Position numbers and translations under genes: made by a program. From Methanobacterium_D sp040373355 (GTDB lineage: Archaea > Methanobacteriota > Methanobacteria > Methanobacteriales > Methanobacteriaceae), in the NCBI RefSeq assembly GCF_047495555.1, contig NZ_CP166866.1, positions 310,001 to 374,000 of the forward strand: DNA of 64,000 nt, given 5' to 3'. The notes below the pieces were generated by a model, which searched no databases, was not told the DNA's origin, and saw only the letters and a program-made list of their open reading frames with translations. How positions within the stretch are numbered: position 1 is the first letter of the stretch; each line of letters begins with the position of its first letter. Below, piece by piece: positions 49,761 to 58,961 of the stretch.

Positions 49761-50315
49761 ATGAATGAAAAGATAAAAGAAATCGGGTCACGTATATTTG
49801 AATTAAGAGACTTGTCAGATATAAGCGTAGGTGAAATGGTAGAATATCTAAAAATAGACGCTGAAACCTACAAAAAATACGAAGATGGTAGTTTAGACAT
49901 TCCTGCAAGTATTTTATATGAAATTGCTCAAAAATTTGGTGTAGATATGGGTCTCTTACTTACAGGTGAGGAAACAAGAATGCACTATTTCACTGTTACA
50001 CGGAAAGGTAAAGGAGTTGCAGTGGAAAGACGAAAACAGTACAAATACGAAAACCTGTCTGAAAAATTCATTCACAAAAAAGCAGAACCCTTCATCGTTA
50101 CTGTTGAGCCAAAAGATGGAGATGAAACACCATCCAAAAATTCACACCCCGGACAGGAATTTAACTATGTCCTTGAGGGATCTTTAAAATATCACATTCA
50201 CAATAATGAAATTACATTAAATGAAGGAGATTCAATATTTTTTGATTCTTCACAGGAACATGCAATGGAAGCTTTAAACAATAAACCTGCAAAATTCCTA
50301 GCAATAATACTATAA
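49761..50315 (+). CDS. XRE-type HTH regulator with cupin domain
   Basis: A 184-residue protein. Residues 1-70 are an XRE-like helix-turn-helix (IGSRIFELRDLSDISVGEMVEYL, then YEDGSLDIPASILYEIAQKFGVDMG). Residues 110-184 are a cupin (HPGQEFNYVLEGSLKYHIHNNEITLNEGDSIFFDSSQEHAME). It is the first gene of the operon with acyl-CoA ligase and VorCBA, and in Methanobacteriales this gene commonly precedes that set. It probably senses a 2-oxoacid or acyl product and regulates the operon. AAGTGATAGA precedes the ATG. Confidence 0.85.
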   Translation: MNEKIKEIGSRIFELRDLSDISVGEMVEYLKIDAETYKKYEDGSLDIPASILYEIAQKFGVDMGLLLTGEETRMHYFTVTRKGKGVAVERRKQYKYENLSEKFIHKKAEPFIVTVEPKDGDETPSKNSHPGQEFNYVLEGSLKYHIHNNEITLNEGDSIFFDSSQEHAMEALNNKPAKFLAIIL

Positions 50316-50349
50316 TAGATAACTAATAATCACGATACGAGGTAACAAT

Positions 50350-52020
50350 ATGTCTTCTTTACTAAATGAATTCCTTTCAAAGGTTGAATTTGAATCATAT
50401 GATGATTTTAAAGAAAATTTTAAAATAAATGTTCCAGATAATTTTAATTTTGCCTATGACATTGTTGATAAATACGCAGAAGAAGTTCCGGATAAAACAG
50501 CGCTTGTATGGTGCAATGATTACAATGAAGAGCAGGTATTTACCTTTGCTGACATGAAGTACTACAGTGACAAAGCTGCTAACTTCTTTACAAGATGTGG
50601 AATTAAAAAAGGCGATACTGTAATGCTTACCCTTAAAGCACGTTATGAATTTTGGTTCTGTTTGCTTGGCCTTCATAAAATCGGAGCAATAGCAATTCCC
50701 GCTACTCACATGCTTAGAACTGAAGATATCGTGTATAGAGTACAGAGTGCTAAAATAAAAATGGTAATCTGTATTGCTGAAGATGGAGTTCCAGAATACT
50801 TTGATGAAGCAGATAATGAATTAGAAGATTATAAACTAATTAAAGTCATAGTTAGTGATGAAGATAGGAAGGGATGGCTTAATTTCAGGAAAGAAATTGA
50901 AGAAGCTCCACTTGAATTTGAACGTCCGTCTGGAGATGCAAATACAGACAATGATGATGTTTCCCTGGTTTACTTCTCATCAGGAACTACGGGGTTACCA
51001 AAAATGATTCAACATGACTTTACTTATCCTTTAGGCCATATAATCACTGCAAAATACTGGCAAAATGTAGTTGAAGATGGACTTCACTATACTGTAGCAG
51101 ATACTGGATGGGCAAAATCAGTTTGGGGACAGATTTATGGTCAATGGATTTCAGGTAGTGCTGTCTTTGTTTATGACTATGAACGTTTTGATGCTGCAAA
51201 AATGCTTGAATATGCATCTAGAAATGGTGTTACTACCTACTGTGCCCCACCAACAATTTATAGATTCCTTATAAAAGAAGATTTATCAAAATATGATTTT
51301 TCAACCCTTGAATATGCAGTAACTGCAGGTGAACCTTTGAATCCTGAAGTTTACAATAAATTCTATGAATTTACAGGTTTAAAGCTTAGAGAAGGTTTTG
51401 GTCAGACAGAAACTGTAGTATCTGTTGCTAATTTTCCATGGATAGAACCAAGACCGGGCTCAATGGGTAAACCTGCACCAATCTATGATATCCATATTGT
51501 AGATAAAGAAAATAAACCTTCAGACATTGGAGAAGAAGGCGAAATAACAATTAAAACGGGTAATGGAAAGGCAATAGGCCTATTTGGTGGTTACTATCTT
51601 AATCCTGAAAAAACCAAAGAAGTATGGTATGATGGATGTTATCACACCGGAGATACTGCCTGGATGGATGAAGATGGTTACATCTGGTTTGTTGGAAGAA
51701 CTGATGATATGATTAAGAGCTCAGGATACAGAATTGGACCATTCGAAGTAGAAAGTGCAGTTATATCGCACCCATCAGTTTTAGAATGTGCTATAACAGG
51801 ATTTCCTGACCCTGTAAGAGGTCAGGTTGTAAAAGCCACCATTGTATTAACCAATGGATACGAACAATCAGAAGAATTGAAAAAAGAGATTCAAAATCAC
51901 GTTAAAAAAGTAACAGCACCTTATAAATATCCTCGTATTATTGAATTTGTGGATGAGCTTCCAAAAACAATAAGTGGAAAAATAAGACGTGTTGAGATAA
52001 GAAGTAAAGATCAAGAATAA
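50350..52020 (+). CDS. AMP-forming acyl-CoA synthetase (acetyl/medium-chain type)
   Basis: A 556-residue ANL superfamily ligase that activates a carboxylate with ATP and CoA. The phosphate-binding loop is YFSSGTTGLPKMIQH, the adenylate motif REGFGQTETVVSV, the hinge YHTGDTAWMDEDGYIWFVGRTDDMIKSSGYRIGP, and the catalytic Lys is in KTISGKIRRVEI. Its position between the cupin regulator and VorCBA suggests that it makes acyl-CoA, such as isobutyryl- or phenylacetyl-CoA, for the reverse oxidoreductase reaction, to build amino acids from organic acids. The exact acid cannot be read from the sequence. Confidence 0.9.
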   Translation: MSSLLNEFLSKVEFESYDDFKENFKINVPDNFNFAYDIVDKYAEEVPDKTALVWCNDYNEEQVFTFADMKYYSDKAANFFTRCGIKKGDTVMLTLKARYEFWFCLLGLHKIGAIAIPATHMLRTEDIVYRVQSAKIKMVICIAEDGVPEYFDEADNELEDYKLIKVIVSDEDRKGWLNFRKEIEEAPLEFERPSGDANTDNDDVSLVYFSSGTTGLPKMIQHDFTYPLGHIITAKYWQNVVEDGLHYTVADTGWAKSVWGQIYGQWISGSAVFVYDYERFDAAKMLEYASRNGVTTYCAPPTIYRFLIKEDLSKYDFSTLEYAVTAGEPLNPEVYNKFYEFTGLKLREGFGQTETVVSVANFPWIEPRPGSMGKPAPIYDIHIVDKENKPSDIGEEGEITIKTGNGKAIGLFGGYYLNPEKTKEVWYDGCYHTGDTAWMDEDGYIWFVGRTDDMIKSSGYRIGPFEVESAVISHPSVLECAITGFPDPVRGQVVKATIVLTNGYEQSEELKKEIQNHVKKVTAPYKYPRIIEFVDELPKTISGKIRRVEIRSKDQE

Positions 52021-52095
52021 ATAATCAAATTACCATAAAATAGGGCAAATGCCTATTATTTTTTATTAGTTAAATAAATTTTAGAAGGACTTATT

Positions 52096-52347
52096 ATGAA
52101 AGCATCAGAGAAAAAAGAACCTTACCCCGTAATAAACGCTCTAGAATGCAAAGCATGCGAAAGATGTATTATAGCATGCAAAAGAGGCGTTCTAAAAATG
52201 AGCGATGATGTCAATGAAAGAGGGTATCACTACGCAGTATTTGAAGGTGAAGGATGTACTGGATGCGGGGATTGCTATTATACATGCCCAGAACCTTTAG
52301 CCGTTGAAGTACATATCCCAAAGAAGTCTATGAAAGAGGATGATTAA
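52096..52347 (+). CDS. vorC: 2-oxoacid:ferredoxin oxidoreductase ferredoxin subunit VorC
   Basis: An 83-residue two-cluster ferredoxin with CKACERCIIACKRG and CTGCGDCYYTCPEP, both CxxCxxCxxxC. It is the electron-carrying subunit of the VorCBA set; the downstream vorB starts 2 bases after its stop, so they are translationally coupled. AAGGACTTATT precedes the ATG. Length fits the VorC subunit of Methanobacteriales. Confidence 0.9.
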   Translation: MKASEKKEPYPVINALECKACERCIIACKRGVLKMSDDVNERGYHYAVFEGEGCTGCGDCYYTCPEPLAVEVHIPKKSMKEDD

Positions 52348-52349
52348 AC

Positions 52350-53414
52350 ATGGCAACTCAACTTATAAGAGGAAATACCGCAGTTATCATAGGGGCCATG
52401 TATGCAGGTTGTGACTGTTATTTTGGTTATCCGATTACACCTGCAAGTGAAATCCTTCATGAAGCCTCAAAGTATTTCCCAATGGTAGGAAGGAAATTCG
52501 TTCAAGCTGAATCAGAAGAAGCAGCAATTAATATGGTTTATGGGGGAGCTGCAGCTGGTCACAGAGTAATGACTGCATCATCAGGTCCGGGAATGAGCCT
52601 TAAACAAGAAGGAATATCATTTTTAGCAGGAGCAGAATTACCTTGTGTTATCCTAGATGTTCAAAGAGCAGGTCCGGGTCTAGGAAATATTGGGCCAGAA
52701 CAAAGTGACTACAATCAACTTGTTAAAGGTGGAGGACATGGTAACTACAAAAATATTGTTTTAGCCCCAAATTCTGTTCAGGAAATGTGTGACTTTACCA
52801 TCCTTGCATTTGAACTTGCAGAAAAATGGAGAAATCCAGTAGTAATCATCGCAGATGCCGTTCTTGGACAAATGATTGAACCCCTACACTTCCCTGAAGA
52901 GGCTATTAATCCTGAAATTGATACTTCATGGGCAGTTTGTGGAAATAAAGAAACAATGGGAAACCTTGTAACTTCGATATTCCTTGATTTTGATTTACTT
53001 GAAGAATTTAACTTCAAAGTTCAGGAAAAATACGAAAAAATCAAAGAAGTAGAAGTTGATTATGAAGAATACATGATAGAAGATGCGGAAATAGTTCTTG
53101 TATCCTACGGAATAAGCAGCAGAATAGCAAGATCAGCTGTGGAAGCTGGAAGAAGCGAAGGAATAAAAGTAGGACTTTTCAGACCTAAAACACTTTTCCC
53201 ATTCCCAGAAAAAGAATTAAAGGAAATTGCAGATGAAAATAACCCTAAATTCATATCTGTAGAGATGAGCAATGGCCAGATGCGTGAAGATATTAAAATG
53301 GCAATTGAATGCAAGGATGTTGAGCTTGTAAATCGAATGGGTGGAAATATTATCGAACTCGAAGACATAATGACTAAAATAAGAGAAGTTGGAGGGGGTA
53401 GTAAAAATGGATAA
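52350..53414 (+). CDS. vorB: 2-oxoisovalerate:ferredoxin oxidoreductase subunit VorB (alpha)
   Basis: A 354-residue alpha-type subunit of a 2-oxoacid:ferredoxin oxidoreductase. FGYPITPASEILHEASKYFP and QAESEEAAINMVYGGAAAGHRVMTASSGPGMSL are the family blocks. DVQRAGPGLGNIGPEQSDYNQ is also conserved. With the VorA chain it oxidises branched-chain (or aryl) 2-oxoacids to acyl-CoA, or works in reverse for biosynthesis. The adjacent acyl-CoA ligase favours the reverse role. The end overlaps vorA by eight bases. Confidence 0.92.
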   Translation: MATQLIRGNTAVIIGAMYAGCDCYFGYPITPASEILHEASKYFPMVGRKFVQAESEEAAINMVYGGAAAGHRVMTASSGPGMSLKQEGISFLAGAELPCVILDVQRAGPGLGNIGPEQSDYNQLVKGGGHGNYKNIVLAPNSVQEMCDFTILAFELAEKWRNPVVIIADAVLGQMIEPLHFPEEAINPEIDTSWAVCGNKETMGNLVTSIFLDFDLLEEFNFKVQEKYEKIKEVEVDYEEYMIEDAEIVLVSYGISSRIARSAVEAGRSEGIKVGLFRPKTLFPFPEKELKEIADENNPKFISVEMSNGQMREDIKMAIECKDVELVNRMGGNIIELEDIMTKIREVGGGSKNG

Positions 53415-54834
53415 AAAAATCATTGGAAAGCCTAGATCACTATATGATGAATTTCCAAGAAAAGGTGGAAGCTCCCCAACAGCAACACACTACTGTCCCG
53501 GCTGCGGTCACGGAATACTGCACAAGCTCATTGGAGAAGCAATAGATGAGCTTGGAATACAGGAAAGAGCTGTTATGACAAGTCCTGTAGGATGCGCAGT
53601 ATTTGCATATTACTATTTTGACTGTGGAAACGTTCAAGTAGCTCATGGAAGAGCACCGGCAGTTGGAACAGGCCTATCAAGAGCAGAAGATAATGCCATA
53701 GTCATGTTATACCAGGGAGATGGGGATTTAGCTTCTATTGGACTTAATGAAACAATTCAGGCTGCAAATCGTGGAGAAAAAATGGCTGTATTTTTCATAA
53801 ACAATACGGTATATGGGATGACCGGAGGGCAGATGGCCCCAACAACTTTAATTGGAGAAGTTACTGTGACCTGTCCAGAAGGAAGAGACCCTAGATTTGC
53901 AGGATATCCATTACACATGTGTGAACTAATTGATAATCTAAAAGCACCAGTTTATATTGAAAGAGTTTCACTTTCAGATGTTAAGAATATAAGGAAAGCA
54001 AAAATAGCAGTTAAAAAAGCTCTAAAAATACAGGAAGAAGGTAAAGGATATGCTTTCGTTGAAGTATTATCCCCATGCCCCACAAACCTCAGGCAAGATG
54101 CGGTTGGAGCTGAAAAATTCATCAATGAAGAAATGGAAAAAGAATTCCCTCTTAGGAGGTTCAGAGATAAAAGCAGAGAAATCGAACCACTTTGCAGAGG
54201 TGAAAGCGACTTTTCAAAAGAATCTCTGGATGGTATCTTTGATGTAGCTACTAAAAGTAGTGAAGATGCTATAGATGATCCAGAATATGATCAAAAGAGC
54301 ATAAAAATTACAGGTTTTGGTGGTCAGGGAGTACTAAGTATGGGACTTACTCTTGCAGAAGCTGGGATGAAAGCAAGACGTCACGTATCATATTATCCCT
54401 CATATGGGCCTGAACAGAGAGGTGGAGCTTCAAACTGTGTTGTAGTTATTTCTGGAAGTGTAATAGGATCTCCTGCTGTCCATGAAATTGATACTCTTGT
54501 ATCTCTTAATAAACCTTCTTTAGAAGAATTTAAGGGAGAAGTTAAAGAAGGGGGATTAATCCTTTATGATTCTGCGATAGGAGAATTTGAAGCACTTGAA
54601 GGAGTTAAGGCAGTTTCAGTTCCTGCATTTAAGATTGCAAAAGAGCATGGAGTAAAAAGAGCAGGGAATACTGTTATGCTTGGTGTTTTAATGTCCCTTG
54701 GACGTGCTGGAATCGAAGGAAATATGTTTAAGCAAGCAATTGAACATACATTCTCCAAAAAACCAAAATTAATTCCAATAAATCTGGAAATACTTGAAGC
54801 TGGAGCACAATGGGCAAAAAAAAATTTAAAATAA
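53407..54834 (+). CDS. vorA: 2-oxoisovalerate:ferredoxin oxidoreductase subunit VorA (beta-gamma fusion)
   Basis: A 475-residue chain. The first 300 residues are the TPP-binding beta domain (HYCPGCGHGILHKLIGEA, then VMLYQGDGDLASIGLNE and FINNTVYGMTGGQMAPTT). The last 180 residues are a gamma domain (KITGFGGQGVLSMGLTLAEAG, then YYPSYGPEQRGGASNC). ATG 53407 follows GGAGGGGG; an in-frame TTG at 53389 is less likely. It overlaps vorB by eight bases. The fusion is as known for VOR in Methanothermobacter. Confidence 0.92.
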   Translation: MDKKIIGKPRSLYDEFPRKGGSSPTATHYCPGCGHGILHKLIGEAIDELGIQERAVMTSPVGCAVFAYYYFDCGNVQVAHGRAPAVGTGLSRAEDNAIVMLYQGDGDLASIGLNETIQAANRGEKMAVFFINNTVYGMTGGQMAPTTLIGEVTVTCPEGRDPRFAGYPLHMCELIDNLKAPVYIERVSLSDVKNIRKAKIAVKKALKIQEEGKGYAFVEVLSPCPTNLRQDAVGAEKFINEEMEKEFPLRRFRDKSREIEPLCRGESDFSKESLDGIFDVATKSSEDAIDDPEYDQKSIKITGFGGQGVLSMGLTLAEAGMKARRHVSYYPSYGPEQRGGASNCVVVISGSVIGSPAVHEIDTLVSLNKPSLEEFKGEVKEGGLILYDSAIGEFEALEGVKAVSVPAFKIAKEHGVKRAGNTVMLGVLMSLGRAGIEGNMFKQAIEHTFSKKPKLIPINLEILEAGAQWAKKNLK

Positions 54835-54845
54835 ATTATTAAGCA

Positions 54846-55493
54846 CTATTTAGATAAGCTTAACTTCTCTACTTTTTCTCTTTTTGACCCTTTAGATGAT
54901 CTAACCAACTTGAAACTCTTTTTAAATGGTTTCCAGTACATATGTACATGGAAAAATGTTGTAACAACCATTATAATAGAGGCTACAGCATGCCAGAATG
55001 TTATTGCTCCATTTAAGGATGAATGTATCCCAAAATTTATAAATATTGTTAATTCAAGTCCTGTTATTCCTGTAACTAAAAAACTTGCAGTTATTATCCA
55101 GTTCCATAATTTTTTATGAACTCGAAGTTTAATCTTTCCTCTTTTAAATAAAATATGGCTTACAACATAAAATGCTGTGAGAATTAATGTTATAGGGAGT
55201 AAATAATAACTCTGTTTTTGATTTTCATCATTTCCATTATTTTCATCATTTAATACCGTTGAATTTGTTTGATTATCGCTTGTTTGAGTATTTATAGCTG
55301 TAGAATCAATATCTGTAGATATTGGAGCTGGCTGTGAGTGATCACAGATTCCATCATTATTTGTATCTACATATTTTGAGCATTCTCCTGGGTAAGTGCA
55401 GTTAGTTACACCTAAAGGGCAGTCCTCCCATGCATAAGAGACAGATGGAGCTAATAAAATTACTGCAATAACCATTATCCATATTTTTTTGAT
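54846..55493 (-). CDS. Exported Cys-rich/EF-hand-like protein with cytochrome b-like membrane domain
   Basis: A 215-residue protein. A signal peptide is followed by a small external domain with four Cys, a Tyr-Pro-Gly turn and an EF-hand-like DTNNDGICDHSQ. After an Asn/Thr-rich linker come about four membrane helices with His in VVSHILFK, VHKKLWNW, TFWHAV and FFHVHMYWK, resembling DUF4405/cytochrome b561-like haem sites. The first ATG (55475) would give a signal peptide without its basic start. GGAGGTGA at 55505-55498 instead points to ATC 55493, giving KKIWIMVIAVILLAPSVSYA. It is followed upstream by a paralogous membrane protein. Function unknown; a membrane electron carrier is possible. 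Confidence 0.75.
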   Translation of the reverse strand: MKKIWIMVIAVILLAPSVSYAWEDCPLGVTNCTYPGECSKYVDTNNDGICDHSQPAPISTDIDSTAINTQTSDNQTNSTVLNDENNGNDENQKQSYYLLPITLILTAFYVVSHILFKRGKIKLRVHKKLWNWIITASFLVTGITGLELTIFINFGIHSSLNGAITFWHAVASIIMVVTTFFHVHMYWKPFKKSFKLVRSSKGSKREKVEKLSLSK

Positions 55494-55506
55494 CTTCTCA
55501 CCTCCA

Positions 55507-55818
55507 TTAACTTAATACAATTTTTTGAAATGATTTCCAGTAAGTATGGATATGAAGAGCAGATATTACAAATAGAGCTAGCCCAATTTCTACATGCCAG
55601 AAATTTAAAGTTCCACTTGAAGGAATTTCTATACCATATTCAAGTCGAAATAGTACCAGCATACCAAAACCTGCTGAAATTAGAAAACTTATGAGCAATA
55701 ATATATTCCATAAACGAACATGTAAAGCCCTTCTAATTATTTTAAGCCTATATAAACTAAATGAACTAACATAAGCTAAAATTGGAGCTAATGAATATGT
55801 AATTATCTCATATGTCAT
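55507..55818 (-). CDS. Four-helix cytochrome b-like membrane protein
   Basis: A 103-residue protein with four membrane helices that is clearly related to the membrane half of the neighbour at 54846-55493. Both share LHVRLWN-like, LNFWH and ALHIHTYWKSF elements. The repeated histidines could bind haem b. GAGGTTTAAA places the start at ATG 55818 rather than ATG 55830. It lies one gene away from a Cys-rich exported protein. Haem binding is inference from spacing alone, and is notable because Methanobacteriales generally lack cytochromes. Confidence 0.65.
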   Translation of the reverse strand: MTYEIITYSLAPILAYVSSFSLYRLKIIRRALHVRLWNILLLISFLISAGFGMLVLFRLEYGIEIPSSGTLNFWHVEIGLALFVISALHIHTYWKSFQKIVLS

Positions 55819-55860
55819 TTTAAACCTCAAATTATTAAATAAAAAAAGTAAGAATTTAAT

Positions 55861-56127
55861 TTATTTATTTGGACAATTTCCTTTTCTCTGCTGCTTTCTA
55901 TTTCCATCAGCAGTACAATTTCCTGTGCAATTTTTATTTTCTTTGTTTACACAGTTTATCCCAGTGCAATTCTGGTCTTGTGTACAATTTATACCAGTAC
56001 AATTTTCACCTGCAGCCTGAACTTGAGGTTGGTTATTTCCAATTGTTCCAGAATATGCTGCATATCCTCCACCAATAACCAGAACAACAATAATACCCAC
56101 AAGTACTGCAATATCTAATCGGTTCAT
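55861..56127 (-). CDS. Membrane-tethered NCTGINC-repeat protein
   Basis: An 88-residue protein with one N-terminal membrane anchor (DIAVLVGIIVVLVIGGGYAAYS) and an exposed tail of repeated Asn-Cys motifs: ENCTGINC, QNCTGINC, KNCTGNC and a final NCP. It has seven to eight cysteines, most in the form N-C-T, which is also an N-glycosylation sequon. It could bind metal or form disulfides. AGGAGGTTTTTA precedes a normal ATG. It belongs to the redox-like cluster with two cytochrome b-like proteins. Confidence 0.65.
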   Translation of the reverse strand: MNRLDIAVLVGIIVVLVIGGGYAAYSGTIGNNQPQVQAAGENCTGINCTQDQNCTGINCVNKENKNCTGNCTADGNRKQQRKGNCPNK

Positions 56128-56363
56128 TAAAAACCTCCTTTATACATTATTTAATTAAATTACATGCATAAATTAATGTAATTTATTCGATTAAGTATAG
56201 GAATAGTTTAATTTGCATTTAATTAAACTTTCACTACTTATACACTGTATAACCCTTTAAAAATAGTTTTTCCCAAGTACATCCATAGTTTATCCCAAAT
56301 TCATGCCTATTATATGCCGAGTCATGAAATTGAGTAAAAAAGAAAAAAGTAAGTAACTACTAT

Positions 56364-56690
56364 CTATTCTAATGAGATTTTAAGTAGTATAGATAGACCT
56401 ACAAACTGAATTATATTAGTTATAAATAGGGGTATTCCCATACCCGGGCCTTTAAATCCCCCAATTATAAATATAAAACTTGTAAATAATACATTCTGTA
56501 TTAAAAGGAGAAAAATAAATAGAATAATACCTAGTATAAATCTAGATTTAAATTCTCTGTAACTACCCCAGTAAATATAAAGTAGAGCCATTAAAAGGAA
56601 AATATTCATAATTCCAATAATACCTGCTGAAAGAACTAATTCCTGGTTATATGGGCCTACTAATCCCCTAAATCCTTGATGTGAACTCAT
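56364..56690 (-). CDS. Three-TM hypothetical membrane protein
   Basis: A 108-residue protein with three membrane helices (about 20-42, 50-72 and 83-105) and a short N-terminal tail (SSHQGFRGLVGPYNQ). No family is recognised. Its start overlaps the stop of the ArsR-type regulator by four bases (ATGA), so the two are translationally coupled. It may act as a membrane partner or sensor for that regulator. Confidence 0.6.
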   Translation of the reverse strand: MSSHQGFRGLVGPYNQELVLSAGIIGIMNIFLLMALLYIYWGSYREFKSRFILGIILFIFLLLIQNVLFTSFIFIIGGFKGPGMGIPLFITNIIQFVGLSILLKISLE

Positions 56691-56980
56691 TTAACTCCTT
56701 CCTTGTTTTTATTAAGCGTATCCCAGATTTCTTCAAAAATAGAATAATTCTCCTCCATTTTAGAAGATAAAAAATACATTATACCATATTTCTTTCCACT
56801 TGGTGTGATAATGTTATTTTTTTCAAGAACCTTTAAATGGTGCCTGATAGTTTTATAATCAAGTTTCAGTTCTTCAGCAAGTTGATGAGCATTATAAGGC
56901 CTTTCATTGAGTTTATTAATTATTCTAGCCCTACTAACTCCCCCCTTACCTGCAAATAGCCACCAAAGAACTTTTTTCAT
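56687..56980 (-). CDS. ArsR-like winged-helix regulator
   Basis: A 97-residue winged helix-turn-helix protein. Its recognition region is PYNAHQLAEELKLDYKTIRHHLKVLEKNNII, followed by a beta-wing (TPSGKKYGIMYFLS). The KVLWWLFAGKGGVSRARI start is typical of archaeal ArsR-family regulators that control transport or envelope genes. It overlaps the following three-TM gene, so a regulator-membrane protein pair is likely. Its targets may include the redox cluster just downstream; no operator is evident. Confidence 0.85.
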   Translation of the reverse strand: MKKVLWWLFAGKGGVSRARIINKLNERPYNAHQLAEELKLDYKTIRHHLKVLEKNNIITPSGKKYGIMYFLSSKMEENYSIFEEIWDTLNKNKEGVK

Positions 56981-57242
56981 GAATAATCCCTGTTCAATTA
57001 ATATAATAAATATAAATTTAAGACCTAATAAAATTTGGCTAGAGTTCTAATTTCCATATATTATTCTTTTACTCATATTTAGTTTTATCAGAAAATAAAT
57101 TAATTATCCTAAAAAGCTATTTTAACTTTTATTGGATAGTTTTAAGATTTAAAAAATGGTAACAATATTGCTAAAATATAAGTAAAGTCCAATTCATAAA
57201 TAATAATATAAACTATTGAATTTTTATTATGTTGGTGTAAAC

Positions 57243-58961
57243 ATGAAAGGGCTTGAATTTGAAAAAGACATTTCTATAGTTCTTTGCGGTGAAGCAGGGC
57301 AGGGAATCCAAACTGTTGAAGAAATACTAATTCAAGCAGTTAAACTTGGAGGATATAATGTATTTTCATCAAAAGAATACATGTCAAGAATAAGAGGTGG
57401 AGAAAACTCCACTGAGATAAGAGTATCTTCAAATAGAGTAACTGCTTATGTTGATAGAATTGATATACTGATTGCAATTAGTAAAGGGGCTATAGATCAC
57501 CTCGAAGAGAGAATTTCATCAGATACTATAATAATTGGAGATGAAAAAACACTTGCAGAAGTAGAACGTAAAGAAGTGATAAAAATTCCCTTTTTAAAGA
57601 CTGCTGCAGAAGTTGGAGGTCCAATATTTGCAAATATAATTGCAGCAGGTGCTCTATCGAGGATTTTAAATATAGATAAAGAAATTTTTAATGAATGTAT
57701 AACTGCAATGTTTGCAAGAAAAGGTGAAGAAATTCTTAATAAAGACCTTCAAGCAGGAAATGAAGGCTATAAAATAGGCGAAGAGCTTATTGAATCAGAT
57801 AAAATAATAATAAATATCAAAAAAGACCCTAAAATACATGATGAACTTCTATTAAACGGTACTGAAGTTGTTGGTTTTGGATGTATTGCCGGGGGCTGTA
57901 AATTTATGTCTTCTTATCCCATGACTCCATCAACACCTCTTCAAAACTTTATTGCAGGAAATTCACTAGAGTTTGGAATGGTTTTTGAACAGGCCGAAGA
58001 TGAGATAGCTGCAATAAATATGGGTTTAGGATCATCATATGCTGGTGCAAGATCAATTGTAGCAACTTCTGGAAGTGGATTTGCACTGATGAGTGAAGCT
58101 GTAGGATTATCCGGGATGATCGAAACCCCAATAGTTATATATCTAGCTCAGCGCCCAGGGCCTGCAGTTGGATTACCTACAAGAACAGCCCAAGAAGATT
58201 TAAACCTCGCTCTTTATTCATCTCCCGGTGAAACTCCAAGAGCCATATTTGCACCTGGAAAATTTGAAGATGCATTTTATTTAACTTATTATGCTTTTAA
58301 CCTGGCAGATAAATATCAAATACCTGTTTTTATACTTACAGATCAGTATTTTGCAGATATTTATTACAATTTATCTGATTTAAGCCATGATGATATAAAA
58401 TTCCAGAAATATATCGTTAAAACAGAAGAAAACTACCGGCGATATGAAATAACTGAAGATGGTATATCTCCAAGAGGAATTCCAAGCTATGGAAATGGAC
58501 TTGTAGTTGTAGATTCAGACGAGCATGATGAAGAAGGACATATAACAGAAGACCTCCATTTAAGAAATAAAATGGTTGAAAAACGCCTGAAGAAACTTAA
58601 AGGGATAGAAAGCGAGATAATTGAGCCAGAATTTATAAGAAATGAAGATTATAAAATTCTGGCCATAGGATGGGGTTCAACTTATGGGGCTATAAAAGAA
58701 GCATTAGAAGAGCTTGAAAAAGATGATATTGCATTTTTACATTTTAAACAGGTTTATCCATTACATGGAAGCACTCTAAATTATCTTGAAAAGGCCAAAA
58801 AAACAATCATTTTTGAAAACAATGCTACCGCACAATTTGGAAATCTTATAAAACAGATTACTGGATTTGAAATTCATGAAAAATCATTAAAATATAATGG
58901 AATGCCATTTTCTGTTGAAGAAGTTACGCAAAGCTTGAAAAACCTTCTGGAGGAATTATAA
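57243..58961 (+). CDS. 2-oxoacid:acceptor oxidoreductase, gamma-alpha fusion subunit
   Basis: A 572-residue chain of a two-subunit 2-oxoacid oxidoreductase. The N-terminal gamma domain (IVLCGEAGQGIQTVEEILIQAVK, then RIRGGENSTEIRV) is followed by the alpha domain (GCIAGGCKFMSSYPMTPSTP, then QAEDEIAAINMGLGSSYAG and RPGPAVGLPTRTAQEDLNL). ATG 57243 with GGTGTAAAC is preferred to the ORF's first ATG at 57216. It overlaps the beta gene by one base. The KorA-like pattern suggests 2-oxoglutarate, but substrate is uncertain. Confidence 0.88.
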   Translation: MKGLEFEKDISIVLCGEAGQGIQTVEEILIQAVKLGGYNVFSSKEYMSRIRGGENSTEIRVSSNRVTAYVDRIDILIAISKGAIDHLEERISSDTIIIGDEKTLAEVERKEVIKIPFLKTAAEVGGPIFANIIAAGALSRILNIDKEIFNECITAMFARKGEEILNKDLQAGNEGYKIGEELIESDKIIINIKKDPKIHDELLLNGTEVVGFGCIAGGCKFMSSYPMTPSTPLQNFIAGNSLEFGMVFEQAEDEIAAINMGLGSSYAGARSIVATSGSGFALMSEAVGLSGMIETPIVIYLAQRPGPAVGLPTRTAQEDLNLALYSSPGETPRAIFAPGKFEDAFYLTYYAFNLADKYQIPVFILTDQYFADIYYNLSDLSHDDIKFQKYIVKTEENYRRYEITEDGISPRGIPSYGNGLVVVDSDEHDEEGHITEDLHLRNKMVEKRLKKLKGIESEIIEPEFIRNEDYKILAIGWGSTYGAIKEALEELEKDDIAFLHFKQVYPLHGSTLNYLEKAKKTIIFENNATAQFGNLIKQITGFEIHEKSLKYNGMPFSVEEVTQSLKNLLEEL

